Origin: DATLSM01 sp049585815 | GTDB lineage: Bacteria > Actinomycetota > Thermoleophilia > Solirubrobacterales > 70-9 | Length of the DNA stretch: 55,808 bases | NCBI GenBank assembly: GCA_049585815.1 | Contig: JBAVAR010000120.1 | Span: 1-55,808, forward strand | Direction of reading: 5' to 3' | In this document: piece by piece, positions 24,771 to 33,309 of the stretch | How the letters are laid out: each line of letters opens with the position of its first letter | Position numbering within the stretch: position 1 is the stretch's first letter | Position numbers and translations under genes: made by a program | The notes under the pieces: generated by a model | What the model was told of the DNA's origin: nothing | Database searches by the model: none | What the model saw: the letters and a program-made list of their open reading frames with translations, nothing else

Positions 24771-25191
24771 CGGCCTCCCGCCATTCCGGGACGGTGCAAG
24801 CCAAATGGTTGGCGCCCTTTTCCCGACCCGGAAAGCCGCGGGTCTGGCGGTTCTGTGCCGGGACGAAAGGGGCCGTCCCAGAAGGCAGCGCTTGAAGCCT
24901 TTTCTGGCCTTGAGCTTTCAGGATGGGGGCACGGCCGCGCTCTCTCGAGTGGCCTATCTGAGATAGACACGTTCTCGGTCGCAGTTGAAGCCGAATCCGA
25001 AGACGATGCGAAGAAAAAGGTCGTCGATGGGCTGGCTTCGCGCAGTGTTTCTCATCTCGTCACTGGGATCGCGCCGCTATCGGATTAGCCCGTCGAGCCT
25101 ACGCAGCTCGCGCATTTCCTCCTGAAAATTGAAAGGACGTTGGCCCGGACAGCCGTGGTGCCATCCGGGCCACAAAGGTGTAACTCCCGAT
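24771..25191. other. Intergenic space with an orphan coding-like stretch
   Basis: Around 24960-25088 on the plus strand a frame reads IDTFSVAVEAESEDDAKKKV, which looks like a real protein end, but no convincing start or family precedes it. It may be a fragment left by the decayed element near the tRNA. Confidence 0.3.
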
Positions 25192-25854
25192 TCAGTTAGA
25201 CGCAGGAGTAACGCAGCGATAAGGGTTTGAGTTGCCGGTTGAGTCAAAGCCAACTGAAAATGCATGTTCCGCGGCCGCCGCAACTACGGCTAGAGCTTCG
25301 GTGCCGCTATAGGACTCCCCTTCAGTCCACTCCCCTGGCGGCTCGGTGCTGAGTTTGCCCTCGAACACCATGAGCTCGCCTAACGACGGGAGTCGGAAGC
25401 CTTTCTCGGCGCAACTGGTGACGGCACTAAGCCATTCTTCTGATGGCTGGGGGGATTCTTCAATACAAACACCCGCCGAAAACTGCATGCCGGTCGCGCA
25501 GTGAAGCTTGGCGGCGCTGGCAATCTGAGCTGCGGATTGGCCGTCGAGGTTATCAGCGTTTTCTGCAATCGAGGCCGCCGTCGCCGTAGTTGCCCTAGTC
25601 GCACTCGGAACCGGGCCAAGCGTTGAGAGATTGATCTGTGTTCCCGTCAGAGAGCCGCTCTTGACCTGAGATCCGGTGATTGTTCCCTTCTTGATCTTCG
25701 CTGCTGTCACCGCTTGGTTCTTGATCTGCTTGGTGCCGACCGTATTCTTGGCGAGGCTGCTCGCTGCAAAGGCGCTGGCACCCCCAATAGCAATGAACAG
25801 AGCTAGCGTCGCGATTACATTGGCGTAGGTGAGATTGCTGCGGATTTTTCTCAT
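25192..25854 (-). CDS. Secreted protein with Thermoleophilia-type N-terminal signature
   Basis: I choose ATG 25854, preceded by GGAG, over ATG 25896; it gives 220 residues starting MRKIRSNLTYANV. This N-terminus and the following signal segment (IATLALFIAIGGASAFA) are typical of a large secreted-protein group in Solirubrobacterales, in my recollection. Next come short repeats of the type KNTVGTKQIKNQAVTAAKIKKGTITG, beta-helix-like, then a C-terminal domain with GFRLPSLGELMVFE and paired cysteines. Export is likely; the surface role is unknown. Confidence 0.75.
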   Translation of the reverse strand: MRKIRSNLTYANVIATLALFIAIGGASAFAASSLAKNTVGTKQIKNQAVTAAKIKKGTITGSQVKSGSLTGTQINLSTLGPVPSATRATTATAASIAENADNLDGQSAAQIASAAKLHCATGMQFSAGVCIEESPQPSEEWLSAVTSCAEKGFRLPSLGELMVFEGKLSTEPPGEWTEGESYSGTEALAVVAAAAEHAFSVGFDSTGNSNPYRCVTPASN

Positions 25855-25896
25855 CGGGTCTCCGAATCGTTGTGGGCTGGCAAGCCGGAGCACCAT

Positions 25897-26575
25897 AGGC
25901 GGGGCTGCCGAATTGCGCCGGGCGCCCTAGAGCAAGCGCTGAGGGGCTCAAAGAGAAATCTGAGGCAGGTGGGACGAGAGGCGCGGGTTTGTTGGCTGGG
26001 ATATCACGGCGGTGCTCGAATCGACATACGCGAAATCTCGCGCTACGCACACGCCCCCGCGCCTGCGCAGCGCTCGCTCCGTAGTAGGTGCACGAGGTTC
26101 CGTGGATCAGCGCAGGGACCGGGTGTAGGGGACCGACGCGCAACAGCGAGCTGATCTTCGTCGTCGAAAACCCGGAGCACTTCGGGACCGTGGGTAGCGT
26201 GACGTTGGCCGAAGCACCGGAGGGCGCCACGCTCAACGAGCGCAGCCATGATCAAGGCATCGGTCAGGGCCAATTGTCCGCCAATTTCAGGACCCGGTCC
26301 GTCCTGTCTCGGCCAAGCTTACTTCGGCTCGGCCGCAGTGATTGGGCCCGATCCTCGCCGAAGCGTGCAGTCCACAGAGCGCGCCATTGGCGATGGGCTT
26401 TGCCGAGGAAGCAGGCAGGACGCGTTGGCCAGAACCTCCTTCCACACCACAAATCGTGAGAGCGGGTGGATCCTAAGAAGCGCAACCAACCGCCAGGGAG
26501 GCCAGCTTCCGCAAGGCTTTGCGTCTGAGGCTTGCGGCAAGCTAGCCTTGATCTCCCAACCAGCGAAGGAGCCCG
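25897..26575. other. Intergenic space with a possible gene fragment
   Basis: About 680 nt. On the minus strand around 26090-26236 a frame reads PKCSGFSTTKISSLL and then GTSCTYYG, like the start of a secreted protein's folded domain, but it runs out of frame. I treat it as a possible relic only. No promoter or RNA is visible. Confidence 0.3.
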
Positions 26576-26998
26576 ATGCTGTCATGGCTGGCCGGAAAGT
26601 TGATCGACCGCAACATGCGGTCGATCCGCGCCGGGGACGCCGGGCCGACGCTGGCGATGGATGCCGATGACATCAAGTTCACCTTTCCCGGTATGAGCTC
26701 CTTCGCGCCGGGGGCAAGCGATAAGCGTGGGCTGGAACGATGGCTTGAGCGGTTCGTCAGCCTCGGTTTGCAGATCTACCCCGATGAGGTGATGCTCAAG
26801 GGATTCCCGTGGCGACAGACGATCTGCGTCCGCGGCCGCATCCACCTCGACGACCCCGAGGATGGGCGCGTCTACGACAACCGCTACGTGATCTGGGGTC
26901 GAATTGCCTGGGGAAAGCTGCGCGAGTACGAGGTCTATGAGGACACCGAAAAGAGCCGGAAATTCGACCGGTACCTGGCAAGCGCCGAAAAGACCTAG
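26576..26998 (+). CDS. SnoaL-like / NTF2-fold protein
   Basis: A 140-residue protein with the N-terminal helix, LAMDADDIKFTFPG and KRGLERWLERFV blocks of the SnoaL/NTF2 fold, then strands VCVRGRIHLDDPEDGRVYDNRYVIWG-like (two halves: RGRIHLDDPEDGRVYDNRY, VIWGRIAWGKLREYEVYEDTEK). The fold hosts cyclases, isomerases and stress proteins of unknown function. No catalytic residues can be assigned. AGGAG lies 6 nt before the ATG at 26576. It stands 21 nt ahead of the acylphosphatase fusion on the same strand. Confidence 0.6.
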   Translation: MLSWLAGKLIDRNMRSIRAGDAGPTLAMDADDIKFTFPGMSSFAPGASDKRGLERWLERFVSLGLQIYPDEVMLKGFPWRQTICVRGRIHLDDPEDGRVYDNRYVIWGRIAWGKLREYEVYEDTEKSRKFDRYLASAEKT

Positions 26999-27019
26999 GA
27001 AAACCGAGCGAGCCCTGCG

Positions 27020-27784
27020 GTGAACGAGCCAAAGCAGGGAGAGAAAACGGCTGTCGGGGCAGTGATCAGCGGGGCGGTTCAGGGGGTGGGATTCCGCCAG
27101 GCGACGAGGGAGAGAGCACTAGAGATAGGAGCAGCGGGTTGGGTGCGCAACGGCCCGGACGGGGTGGTCCTCGTTCACGCCGAGGGCTCGCGGCGAGCGA
27201 TCGATCAGCTCCTCGACTTCCTAGGCAAGGGGCCAGCGGCAGCTGAGGTCGTTGACGTCAGGGTTGAGACTTCGAAGTTCGAGGGCCACGAGCAGTTCGC
27301 AATCCGCGGCGTCTGCGCCGGCGAGTTTGTCATCCAGGAGCACGGCGCCAGCGCCCACCACTTCGACCTGCGTCTGGAGGTCGAGGGATCGATGCGCTCA
27401 TGGGCGGTCCCGAAGGGCCCCTCGATGGACCCTGCCGTAAAACGACTCGCCCTGGAGGTGGGCGATCACCCCATCTCCCGTAACTCAGTTGAGGGCATAA
27501 CCGACCATGGTCGGGTGATTGTCTGGGACCGCGGTCACTACGAGCAGGGCGGCCGAGTGGCCTGGCCGGAGGCACTTGATCGCGGCCATGCCGTCTTCGT
27601 CCTCCACGGCGAGAAGCTCCGCGGCGGCTTTGCCCTGCAGCGCACCGGTCACGGGGAGCGGCCCCAGTGGCTCTTGATCAAGCGACGCGATGGGGACGCC
27701 CTCCCCGAATCGGACGTCGTCGCAGAACATCCCCGCTCGGTGATCAGCGCTCGAACTCTCGATCAGCTCAGCGAAGACGTCTGA
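27020..27784 (+). CDS. Acylphosphatase fused to a LigD-type 3'-phosphoesterase domain
   Basis: Residues ~10-98 are an acylphosphatase with GAVQGVGFR (catalytic Arg26) and GWVRNGPDG (Asn44). Residues ~102-225 are a LigD phosphoesterase domain: FVIQEHGASAHHFDLRLE, SWAVPKGPSMDP, GDHP and VIVWDRGHYE. The PE catalytic set seen in Pseudomonas LigD (two His, Asp, Arg, distal His) is present as H108, H114, D116, R118 and H150. The usual FEGxIPxGxYG loop after DHP is shortened. LigD PE trims 3' ends during end joining. A stand-alone fusion with acylphosphatase is unusual. GTG start, same strand as the SnoaL-like gene. Confidence 0.8.
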   Translation: MNEPKQGEKTAVGAVISGAVQGVGFRQATRERALEIGAAGWVRNGPDGVVLVHAEGSRRAIDQLLDFLGKGPAAAEVVDVRVETSKFEGHEQFAIRGVCAGEFVIQEHGASAHHFDLRLEVEGSMRSWAVPKGPSMDPAVKRLALEVGDHPISRNSVEGITDHGRVIVWDRGHYEQGGRVAWPEALDRGHAVFVLHGEKLRGGFALQRTGHGERPQWLLIKRRDGDALPESDVVAEHPRSVISARTLDQLSEDV

Positions 27785-27807
27785 GTGGATCGGCCCAGCT
27801 TGGGAGG

Positions 27808-28707
27808 ATGGGCACCTTGCCTGCAATCGAGACCAACCGGCTGACGAAGTTCTACGGCACCGAGCGCGGCATCGAGAACCTCTCGATTGAGGTTAAGCAG
27901 GCGGAGGTCTTTGGCTTCCTCGGACCCAACGGAGCCGGCAAGACGACGACGATCCGCACCCTGCTCGATCTTTTGCACCCGAGCGGAGGAAGCGCTCGCG
28001 TCTTCGGACTCGACAGCCATCACGACAGCGTCTCGATCCGCGCCCGACTGGGCAACCTCCCGGGCGACTTCGCCTACGGCAAGCGGGCCACCGGGCGGGA
28101 GGCGCTTTCCCTGCTGGCGCGGCTGCGCGGTATTTCCGACCTCGATCACGCCGATGAGCTTGCCCTGCGCTTTCGGGCTGACCTCGACCGCCCCCTGGGC
28201 CAACTCTCACGCGGTAACCGCCAGAAGGTCGGCTTGATCCTGGCGGTCTTTCACCGACCGGAGCTGCTGATCCTCGACGAGCCGACCAGCGGGCTCGACC
28301 CGCTGATGCAGGAGGAGTTCCTGGCGCTCGTGCGCGAGGAACGCCAACGCGGCTGCGCGGTCTTCCTCTCCTCGCATGAGCTGGACGAGGTCGAGCGCGT
28401 CTGTGATCGAGTCGGAATTGTCCGCGACGGGAAGCTGGTCGCCGTGGAGCGCGTCGCCGACCTGCTCGGCAAGACACCGCGCCGAGTCTCGGTCGAGTTC
28501 GCCGAGGCGATCGATGCGGCTGAGCTGAGCGCCTGTCCTGGCGTCAGCGCCCTGGAGGCCAAGGGCAGACGCATCTCCTTCCGCCTCTCCGGCGAACTCG
28601 ACCCGGTGATCAAAGCGATCTCGCGCCACCCAGTGAGCGACCTCGAGCTGGCCCGCCCCACTCTGGAGGAAGTCTTTCTCTCCTACTACGAGGGCGGCTC
28701 GGGTTGA
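27808..28707 (+). CDS. ABC-2 type transporter ATP-binding protein
   Basis: From ATG 27808 (299 residues) this is an exporter-class ATPase: Walker A GPNGAGKTTTIR, signature LSRGNRQKVGL, Walker B LLILDEPTSGLDP, switch SSHELDEVERVCDRVGIV. The C-terminal ~80 residues form the regulatory extension common to CcmA/NatA/DrrA types. It overlaps the permease by 4 nt. The substrate cannot be deduced. Upstream in-frame sequence overlaps the acylphosphatase fusion and is rejected. Confidence 0.85.
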   Translation: MGTLPAIETNRLTKFYGTERGIENLSIEVKQAEVFGFLGPNGAGKTTTIRTLLDLLHPSGGSARVFGLDSHHDSVSIRARLGNLPGDFAYGKRATGREALSLLARLRGISDLDHADELALRFRADLDRPLGQLSRGNRQKVGLILAVFHRPELLILDEPTSGLDPLMQEEFLALVREERQRGCAVFLSSHELDEVERVCDRVGIVRDGKLVAVERVADLLGKTPRRVSVEFAEAIDAAELSACPGVSALEAKGRRISFRLSGELDPVIKAISRHPVSDLELARPTLEEVFLSYYEGGSG

Positions 28708-29483
28708 CGACGCTGCTCGCGGCCCAACTCTATGAACGCCGGCGATCCCCGCTCTCATGGGGGCTCCCACTCGGCCTTTGGTCGGCCTTCATCGTCTCGA
28801 TCTTCCCCTCGATCGAAACCGAGCTGGCCAAGGTCGTCCGCGGCTACCCGCAGGCATTGAAGGAAGCCTTTGGGGTTGGCGAACTGACGAGCGCCGAGCA
28901 GTACCTTCACGCGGAGATGTTGAGTCTGATCGTGCCGCTTGCGGTCGGCTATCTCGCGGTTCGCTCGGTTTCCAGTGGCCTCTCCGGCGCCGCCGAAAGC
29001 GGGCGGCTCGAGGTGCTTCTCTCAGCCCCGGTGTCCCGCCAGCGCCTCGTGGCGGCCGGATTCATGGCGACCGCGATCGAGCTCGCCGCGGTCCTCGCGG
29101 TAACTATCGCACTTGCCATGCTCGGCAGCCTCCTGTCCGGTGCCGGCCTTCGCCTCGGCCTCGCCCTTGCTGGTTTCTTCAATGTCTGGCCGCTAGCGCT
29201 GCTGTTCGCTGGATTGGGGATCGTGATCACCGGCTTCTCCCTGCGCACCAGCGTGATCACGGGGCTCGCGGCAGGCGTTCTTGTGGGGATGTACGTGATC
29301 GACCTGATCGGCCGCCTCGACACCAGTCTCAGCCCAATCCGCTACGTCTCGGTATTCCGCTACTACGGCAAGGCGATCGAGAACGGCATCGACCCGCCGT
29401 CCTTTCTCGGTGTCACCTTGACAGCGATCGCTCTGGCGGGGATCGGCGCACTGCTGTTCGAGCGGCGTGACCTCTCGCCCTAG
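28704..29483 (+). CDS. ABC-2 type transporter permease
   Basis: A 259-residue, about six-segment permease starting at TTG 28704 in 4-nt overlap with the ATPase. It shows the ABC-2 plan: N-terminal short cytoplasmic helix (QLYERRRSPLSWG), SGAAESGRLEVLLSAPVSRQRLV loop, and a C-terminal IGALLFERRDLSP, the common RRD ending. Together with 27808 it forms a two-gene exporter. Substrate unknown. Confidence 0.8.
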   Translation: MTTLLAAQLYERRRSPLSWGLPLGLWSAFIVSIFPSIETELAKVVRGYPQALKEAFGVGELTSAEQYLHAEMLSLIVPLAVGYLAVRSVSSGLSGAAESGRLEVLLSAPVSRQRLVAAGFMATAIELAAVLAVTIALAMLGSLLSGAGLRLGLALAGFFNVWPLALLFAGLGIVITGFSLRTSVITGLAAGVLVGMYVIDLIGRLDTSLSPIRYVSVFRYYGKAIENGIDPPSFLGVTLTAIALAGIGALLFERRDLSP

Positions 29484-29547
29484 CCCCCACCCCGGCCACT
29501 CATCTGGGCGGGCGGCCTGAGGGCCCTGCCACACTGAGGCCAATACT

Positions 29548-29570
29548 CCCGCAGTGGGTGCGGGTTGTTT
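29548..29570 (+). terminator. Rho-independent terminator after the ABC exporter
   Basis: CCCGCA / TGCGGG stem with a 5-nt loop, followed by TTGTTT, 64 nt past the permease stop. Confidence 0.6.
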
Positions 29571-29602
29571 GAAAGCAGCTCCCCCACCACAGGCACCGAC
29601 AA

Positions 29603-31006
29603 ATGCTCTTCCGACAAATCATCCACGAGGACCTTGGCTGTGCCTCTTACCTTCTCGCCGACCGCGACGCGGGCATCGCCGCAGTGGTCGATCCGCAATG
29701 GGACGTGGACCCCTACCTGCGACTTGCGCGCCTGCACGGAGTGCGGATCGAGCATGTGCTGGAGACCCACAACCACGCCGATCACGTCTCCGGTCATGGC
29801 CGCCTTGCTCGGGCGAGCGGTGCCACAATCCACGTCCACGAGCTGGCCGAAGCCGAGTACGGGCACCGGCCGTTCAGCGACGGCTGGACACTGGAACTGG
29901 GCGAGGTGAGGATCGAGGCGCTCCACACCCCCGGGCACCGTCCCGAGCACACCTCCTTCTTGCTTAGCGACGCAGGCCGCGAGGGGGCCCCCTGGGCGCT
30001 ACTCGGCGGAGACTCGCTGTTCATCGGCGACGTTGCTCGCCCCGATCTGGCGGTCGAGCCACGGGCGGGCGCCGCCGCGCTCTACCGCTCGCTGCACGAG
30101 CGGCTGTTAACCCTCGATGACGAGGTCGAGGTCTGGCCGGGGCACCTCGGTGGCTCGCTCTGCGGTGGCTCCGCCCTCGACCTCAAGACCACCTCGACGA
30201 TCGGCTTCGAGCGCCGCCACAACCGCGCCCTCGCCATCAGCGGGGCCGAAGAGTTCATCGAGGACGCGCTCGCCTCACTCGGAGACCGGCCGCCGAACGT
30301 CGAACGGATTGTCGCCCTCAATCGTGGCCCGTTTGTCGAGGGTTTCGGCGCGCCGGCGCCGCTCACCCCTCACGAGGTCGATGGGGCGGTGGCCGCCGGC
30401 GCGGTCGTGATCGACGGCCGCACCAATGAGGAGTTCGACGAGTCCCACATCGCCGGCGCGCTCAGCACCTCCGCCTATGACACGGGCTTTGCCACCAAGG
30501 TCTCCCGCGTCGCACCCCGCGACGCCGAGCTGATCATCGTCGCCGCCTGCGACGGCGACGAGCGGCACGCCGCTGCACTGCTGGCGGCGGTCGGCGTGGC
30601 GGTGCGCGGCTTTCTCGAGGGCGGGATGACCGCCTGGCGCTCGGAGGAGCGGCCGGTGCGGCGGATCGAGCTGATCGACCCGGGCGAGCTGGCAGATCGC
30701 CTTGCGGGCGCCAATCCTCCATTGGTTCTCGATGTTCGCTCTAGCTCCGAGCACGCCGCCGAGCACATCCCCGGCTCGCTGCACATCCCATACGGCGAGC
30801 TGGCCGAGCACCTGGATCAGCTACCGCGAGACCGGCCGATCGCGACGATCTGTCGGGCCGGCAAACGCAGCGGTCTTGCCGCCTCGATCCTGCAACGAGG
30901 TGGCTTTAGCGACGTCGTCCACGTCGGGAAGGGAGTGGGCGCCTGGCGGGACCTCGGCCACCCGATCAAGGGCGCCAACAAGGCCACCGCGGGCTCGGTG
31001 CAATAG
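29603..31006 (+). CDS. MBL-fold hydrolase (persulfide dioxygenase-like) with two rhodanese domains
   Basis: The 467-residue protein has a metallo-beta-lactamase domain (residues ~1-240) with THNHADHVSGH, HTPGHRPEHTSF and GGDSLFIGDV, matching the ETHE1-type iron persulfide dioxygenases. Two rhodanese domains follow: residues ~255-350 (DGRTNEEFDESHIAGA, loop AACDGDER) and ~360-455 (LDVRSSSEHAAEHIPGS, active loop ICRAGKRSG). Such fusions oxidise glutathione or similar persulfides and pass sulfane sulfur. The first rhodanese loop is shorter than usual. Cytoplasmic; single gene after a terminator. Confidence 0.85.
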   Translation: MLFRQIIHEDLGCASYLLADRDAGIAAVVDPQWDVDPYLRLARLHGVRIEHVLETHNHADHVSGHGRLARASGATIHVHELAEAEYGHRPFSDGWTLELGEVRIEALHTPGHRPEHTSFLLSDAGREGAPWALLGGDSLFIGDVARPDLAVEPRAGAAALYRSLHERLLTLDDEVEVWPGHLGGSLCGGSALDLKTTSTIGFERRHNRALAISGAEEFIEDALASLGDRPPNVERIVALNRGPFVEGFGAPAPLTPHEVDGAVAAGAVVIDGRTNEEFDESHIAGALSTSAYDTGFATKVSRVAPRDAELIIVAACDGDERHAAALLAAVGVAVRGFLEGGMTAWRSEERPVRRIELIDPGELADRLAGANPPLVLDVRSSSEHAAEHIPGSLHIPYGELAEHLDQLPRDRPIATICRAGKRSGLAASILQRGGFSDVVHVGKGVGAWRDLGHPIKGANKATAGSVQ

Positions 31007-31016
31007 CCGCCACCCG

Positions 31017-31520
31017 CTAGCGCTCAAGCTCGGCCCGCAGCCCGTTGATGTCAAGTGGCCGCACGTACATTTCGATCCGCTGACCGGGCTGGGGCTCGGG
31101 CCAATCCTCCCGCGGGCGATCCCAGTAGAGCTCGATGCCGTTGCCGTCAGGATCGCTCAGGTAAAGAGCCTCGCTGACTCCGTGATCAGAGGCCCCTTCG
31201 AGAACCACCCCGGCATCAAGAAGGCGGCGCAGCGCATCGGCAAGCGATCGGCGGGTCGGGTAGCGGATCGCGACGTGGTAGAGGCCGGTTGCCGAGGGCG
31301 GCGGTGCTGAGCCGCCCTTTGAATTCCAGGAGTTGAGGCCGATGTGGTGGTGGTAGCCGCCCGCCGAGACAAAGGCCGCGTCCTCGCCGTAGCGCTGTTG
31401 AAGCTCAAAGCCGAGCACGCCGCAGTAGAACTCCAGAGCGCGATCGACATCGGCGACTTTCAGATGGACATGGCCAATGTCAACACCGGGATCAATCGGC
31501 TCGGGACTGCTCTTCGCCAC
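31017..31520 (-). CDS. VOC-family (glyoxalase / catechol 2,3-dioxygenase-like) protein
   Basis: A 167-residue protein with two beta-alpha-beta-beta-beta halves: IGHVHLKVADVDRALEFYCGVLGFEL, YHHHIGLNSWNSKG, then TGLYHVAIRYPTRRSLADALRRL and LYLSDPDGNGIELYWDRP. The His (HVHLK), His (YHVAI) and Glu (IELYW) positions match the metal triad. The YHHHIGLNSW block resembles CatE-type dioxygenases. The substrate is not predictable. It is convergent with the MBL gene with only 10 nt between them. Confidence 0.8.
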   Translation of the reverse strand: MAKSSPEPIDPGVDIGHVHLKVADVDRALEFYCGVLGFELQQRYGEDAAFVSAGGYHHHIGLNSWNSKGGSAPPPSATGLYHVAIRYPTRRSLADALRRLLDAGVVLEGASDHGVSEALYLSDPDGNGIELYWDRPREDWPEPQPGQRIEMYVRPLDINGLRAELER

Positions 31521-31529
31521 TCCCCGACC

Positions 31530-31949
31530 CTACCGTGGCGGCAGCGCATCGCCCCGATCAAGCGCCTCGTTGACGAGACGGTCGGCCTCGGAATTCTCCT
31601 CCCGGCGAACGTGGCGGACCGACCAGCGACCGAACGGTGCAAGCGCCTGCTTGACCTGGGTGTGGAGATCGCGCAGCGCCGCCTGCTTGACCTTGTAGTC
31701 CCCCTTCACCTGGCGCACGATCAGCTCAGAGTCGCCGATTAGCTCGAGCTCATCTGCGCCCAGGGCAGCCGCGCGTTCGATGCCCAGCAGCAACGCCCTG
31801 TACTCGGCGACGTTGTTGGTCGCCACCCCGATCCGCTCGCCAACCTCCTCCACAACCTCGCCGTCGGCGTCGCGGACAACGACGCCGACAGCCGCCGGGC
31901 CGGGGTTGCCGCGGGCGCCGCCGTCGACGTTGATCGTCAGCCTACCCAC
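31530..31949 (-). CDS. RNase HI-like ribonuclease
   Basis: A 139-residue RNase H fold protein. The active-site carboxylates lie in INVDGGARGNPGP (Asp), NVAEYRALLLGI (Glu), LIGDSELIVRQV (Asp) and ENSEADRLVNEAL (Asp). It degrades the RNA strand of RNA/DNA hybrids. The sequence resembles the archaeal/actinobacterial type HI rather than E. coli RnhA (no basic protrusion). It follows the zinc-ribbon gene by 5 nt and is probably co-transcribed with 33269-31955. Confidence 0.88.
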   Translation of the reverse strand: MGRLTINVDGGARGNPGPAAVGVVVRDADGEVVEEVGERIGVATNNVAEYRALLLGIERAAALGADELELIGDSELIVRQVKGDYKVKQAALRDLHTQVKQALAPFGRWSVRHVRREENSEADRLVNEALDRGDALPPR

Positions 31950-31954
31950 AGCGC

Positions 31955-32491
31955 TCAGACAACCGGCTCACCGTCGGGGGCGCGCCCCTGCGCCGGAGCA
32001 CCGAGGCGAAGCTGACCGCCCTGCGCCGCGCTGGCGTTCCACTGACGGGCGGAGCCGTCGAGCTGGCCCACCTCCTCGCCCCGGTCGATCGGGAATACCC
32101 CGCGCAGCTCATCGCCCAGATCGACCCCCCACTGGTACCAGGTCAGCTCCCAGGCGATGGTTATCCGCACCTCATTGGGAGTGCCGGCAACGGCGCCGAC
32201 CGAGACCCACGGCTCCCCCAGTGTCCGCATCAACCCAGCAACGGTGCGGGCATACTCACTGCGATTGAAGCGCTCGACGGCGCGCTCAAAGCGCCCGCTC
32301 GGTGGTTCGCCCGCGTCGGGATGGCGGGTGCGAGCCCCGGCAGCGGCTGGATCGACCCAGCCGAGCTGTTCGGCCCGCCCGCGACACAGTTCACAGACCA
32401 CCCGCGAGCCGCCCTTCGGACTCATGTAGACCCGCGTCCGCTCGCCTGCCAGAATCGTGCGGTTACAGATCGCGCAGGTCCCTCCGCTCAC
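31955..32491 (-). CDS. Zinc-ribbon protein of unknown function
   Basis: The 178-residue protein has an N-terminal CAIC...CELC zinc site (residues ~6-36), a variable linker, then a domain with RFERAVERFNRSEYARTVAGLMRTLGEPWVSV-type helices and EVRITIAWELTWYQWGVDL. The last ~35 residues are low-complexity. It lies 4 nt after the sigma-factor stop. Possibly an adaptor or regulator; I do not recognise a named family. Confidence 0.7.
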   Translation of the reverse strand: MSGGTCAICNRTILAGERTRVYMSPKGGSRVVCELCRGRAEQLGWVDPAAAGARTRHPDAGEPPSGRFERAVERFNRSEYARTVAGLMRTLGEPWVSVGAVAGTPNEVRITIAWELTWYQWGVDLGDELRGVFPIDRGEEVGQLDGSARQWNASAAQGGQLRLGAPAQGRAPDGEPVV

Positions 32492-32495
32492 CGGG

Positions 32496-33269
32496 TCAGG
32501 CCTGCTGTAGGTGGGACTTCAATCGCATCACGGCCTTCGTGTGGAGCTGAGAGACGCGCGACTCGGTCACCCCCAGAACCTCACCGATCTCACGCAGGGT
32601 GAGGTTCTCGTAGTAATAGAGGGCGACGACCAGCTGCTCGCGCTCGGGGAGGGAGGCGATCGCCTCGGTGAGGCGGTCCTTGACCTCGCTGCTTGCCAGC
32701 GCCTCCTGGGGGTCGTCGGCGTCGCGATCGGCGATCGTGTCGAGCAGGGAGATCTGGTCGCCGGAGGAATCCGAGACCGTCCACAGCTCGTCGAGCGCAT
32801 AGACCGAGGAGTTGGCGATCTCCAGCAGCGAGGACTGCAGGTCCTCCTCGGATGTGCCGAGCTTCTCCGCCAGCTCAGCCTCACTCGGCGCCCGCTGCAG
32901 TTCGTGCTCGAGCCGCGCCTGGGCGGATTCGATTTCGCGAGCGCGGGAGCGGACGGAGCGCGGCACCCAGTCGAGCGAGCGCAGTTCGTCGATGATCGCG
33001 CCGCGGATGCGGGTCATGGCGAAGGTCTCAAATTTGATCCCGCGCTCAGGCTCAAAGCGCTCGATGGCGCCGATCAGGCCCATCAGGCCGTAGGAGATCA
33101 GGTCGGAGTCTTCGACGTGTGAGGGCAGACCGGCGCCGAGGCGGCCGGCGACGAACTTGACCATCGGCGAGTAGGCCACAACCAACCGCTCCCGCGCCGA
33201 AGGGTCGCCGTCGTCCTTGTAGCGACGCCACATCTCACGCAGCTCAACCTCTTTTACGCCGGTCTCCAT
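32496..33269 (-). CDS. FliA/WhiG-type RNA polymerase sigma factor
   Basis: A 257-residue group-3 sigma factor with all three domains: region 2 (LVVAYSPMVKFVAGRLG, DLISYGLMGLIGAIERFEPERG, TRIRGAIIDELRSLDWVPRSVR), region 3 (LGTSEEDLQ) and region 4 (SLPEREQLVVALYYYENLTLREIGEVLGVTESRVSQLH). The VPRSVR and IDELR pieces are typical of WhiG/FliA. No flagellar genes are present here, so a developmental or motility role is open. TAGAAT at 33287-33282 may be its -10. Confidence 0.87.
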   Translation of the reverse strand: METGVKEVELREMWRRYKDDGDPSARERLVVAYSPMVKFVAGRLGAGLPSHVEDSDLISYGLMGLIGAIERFEPERGIKFETFAMTRIRGAIIDELRSLDWVPRSVRSRAREIESAQARLEHELQRAPSEAELAEKLGTSEEDLQSSLLEIANSSVYALDELWTVSDSSGDQISLLDTIADRDADDPQEALASSEVKDRLTEAIASLPEREQLVVALYYYENLTLREIGEVLGVTESRVSQLHTKAVMRLKSHLQQA

Positions 33270-33309
33270 GGACTCCCGTCGATTCTACGGTTGCTGGGGG
33301 TTTTCGGTC

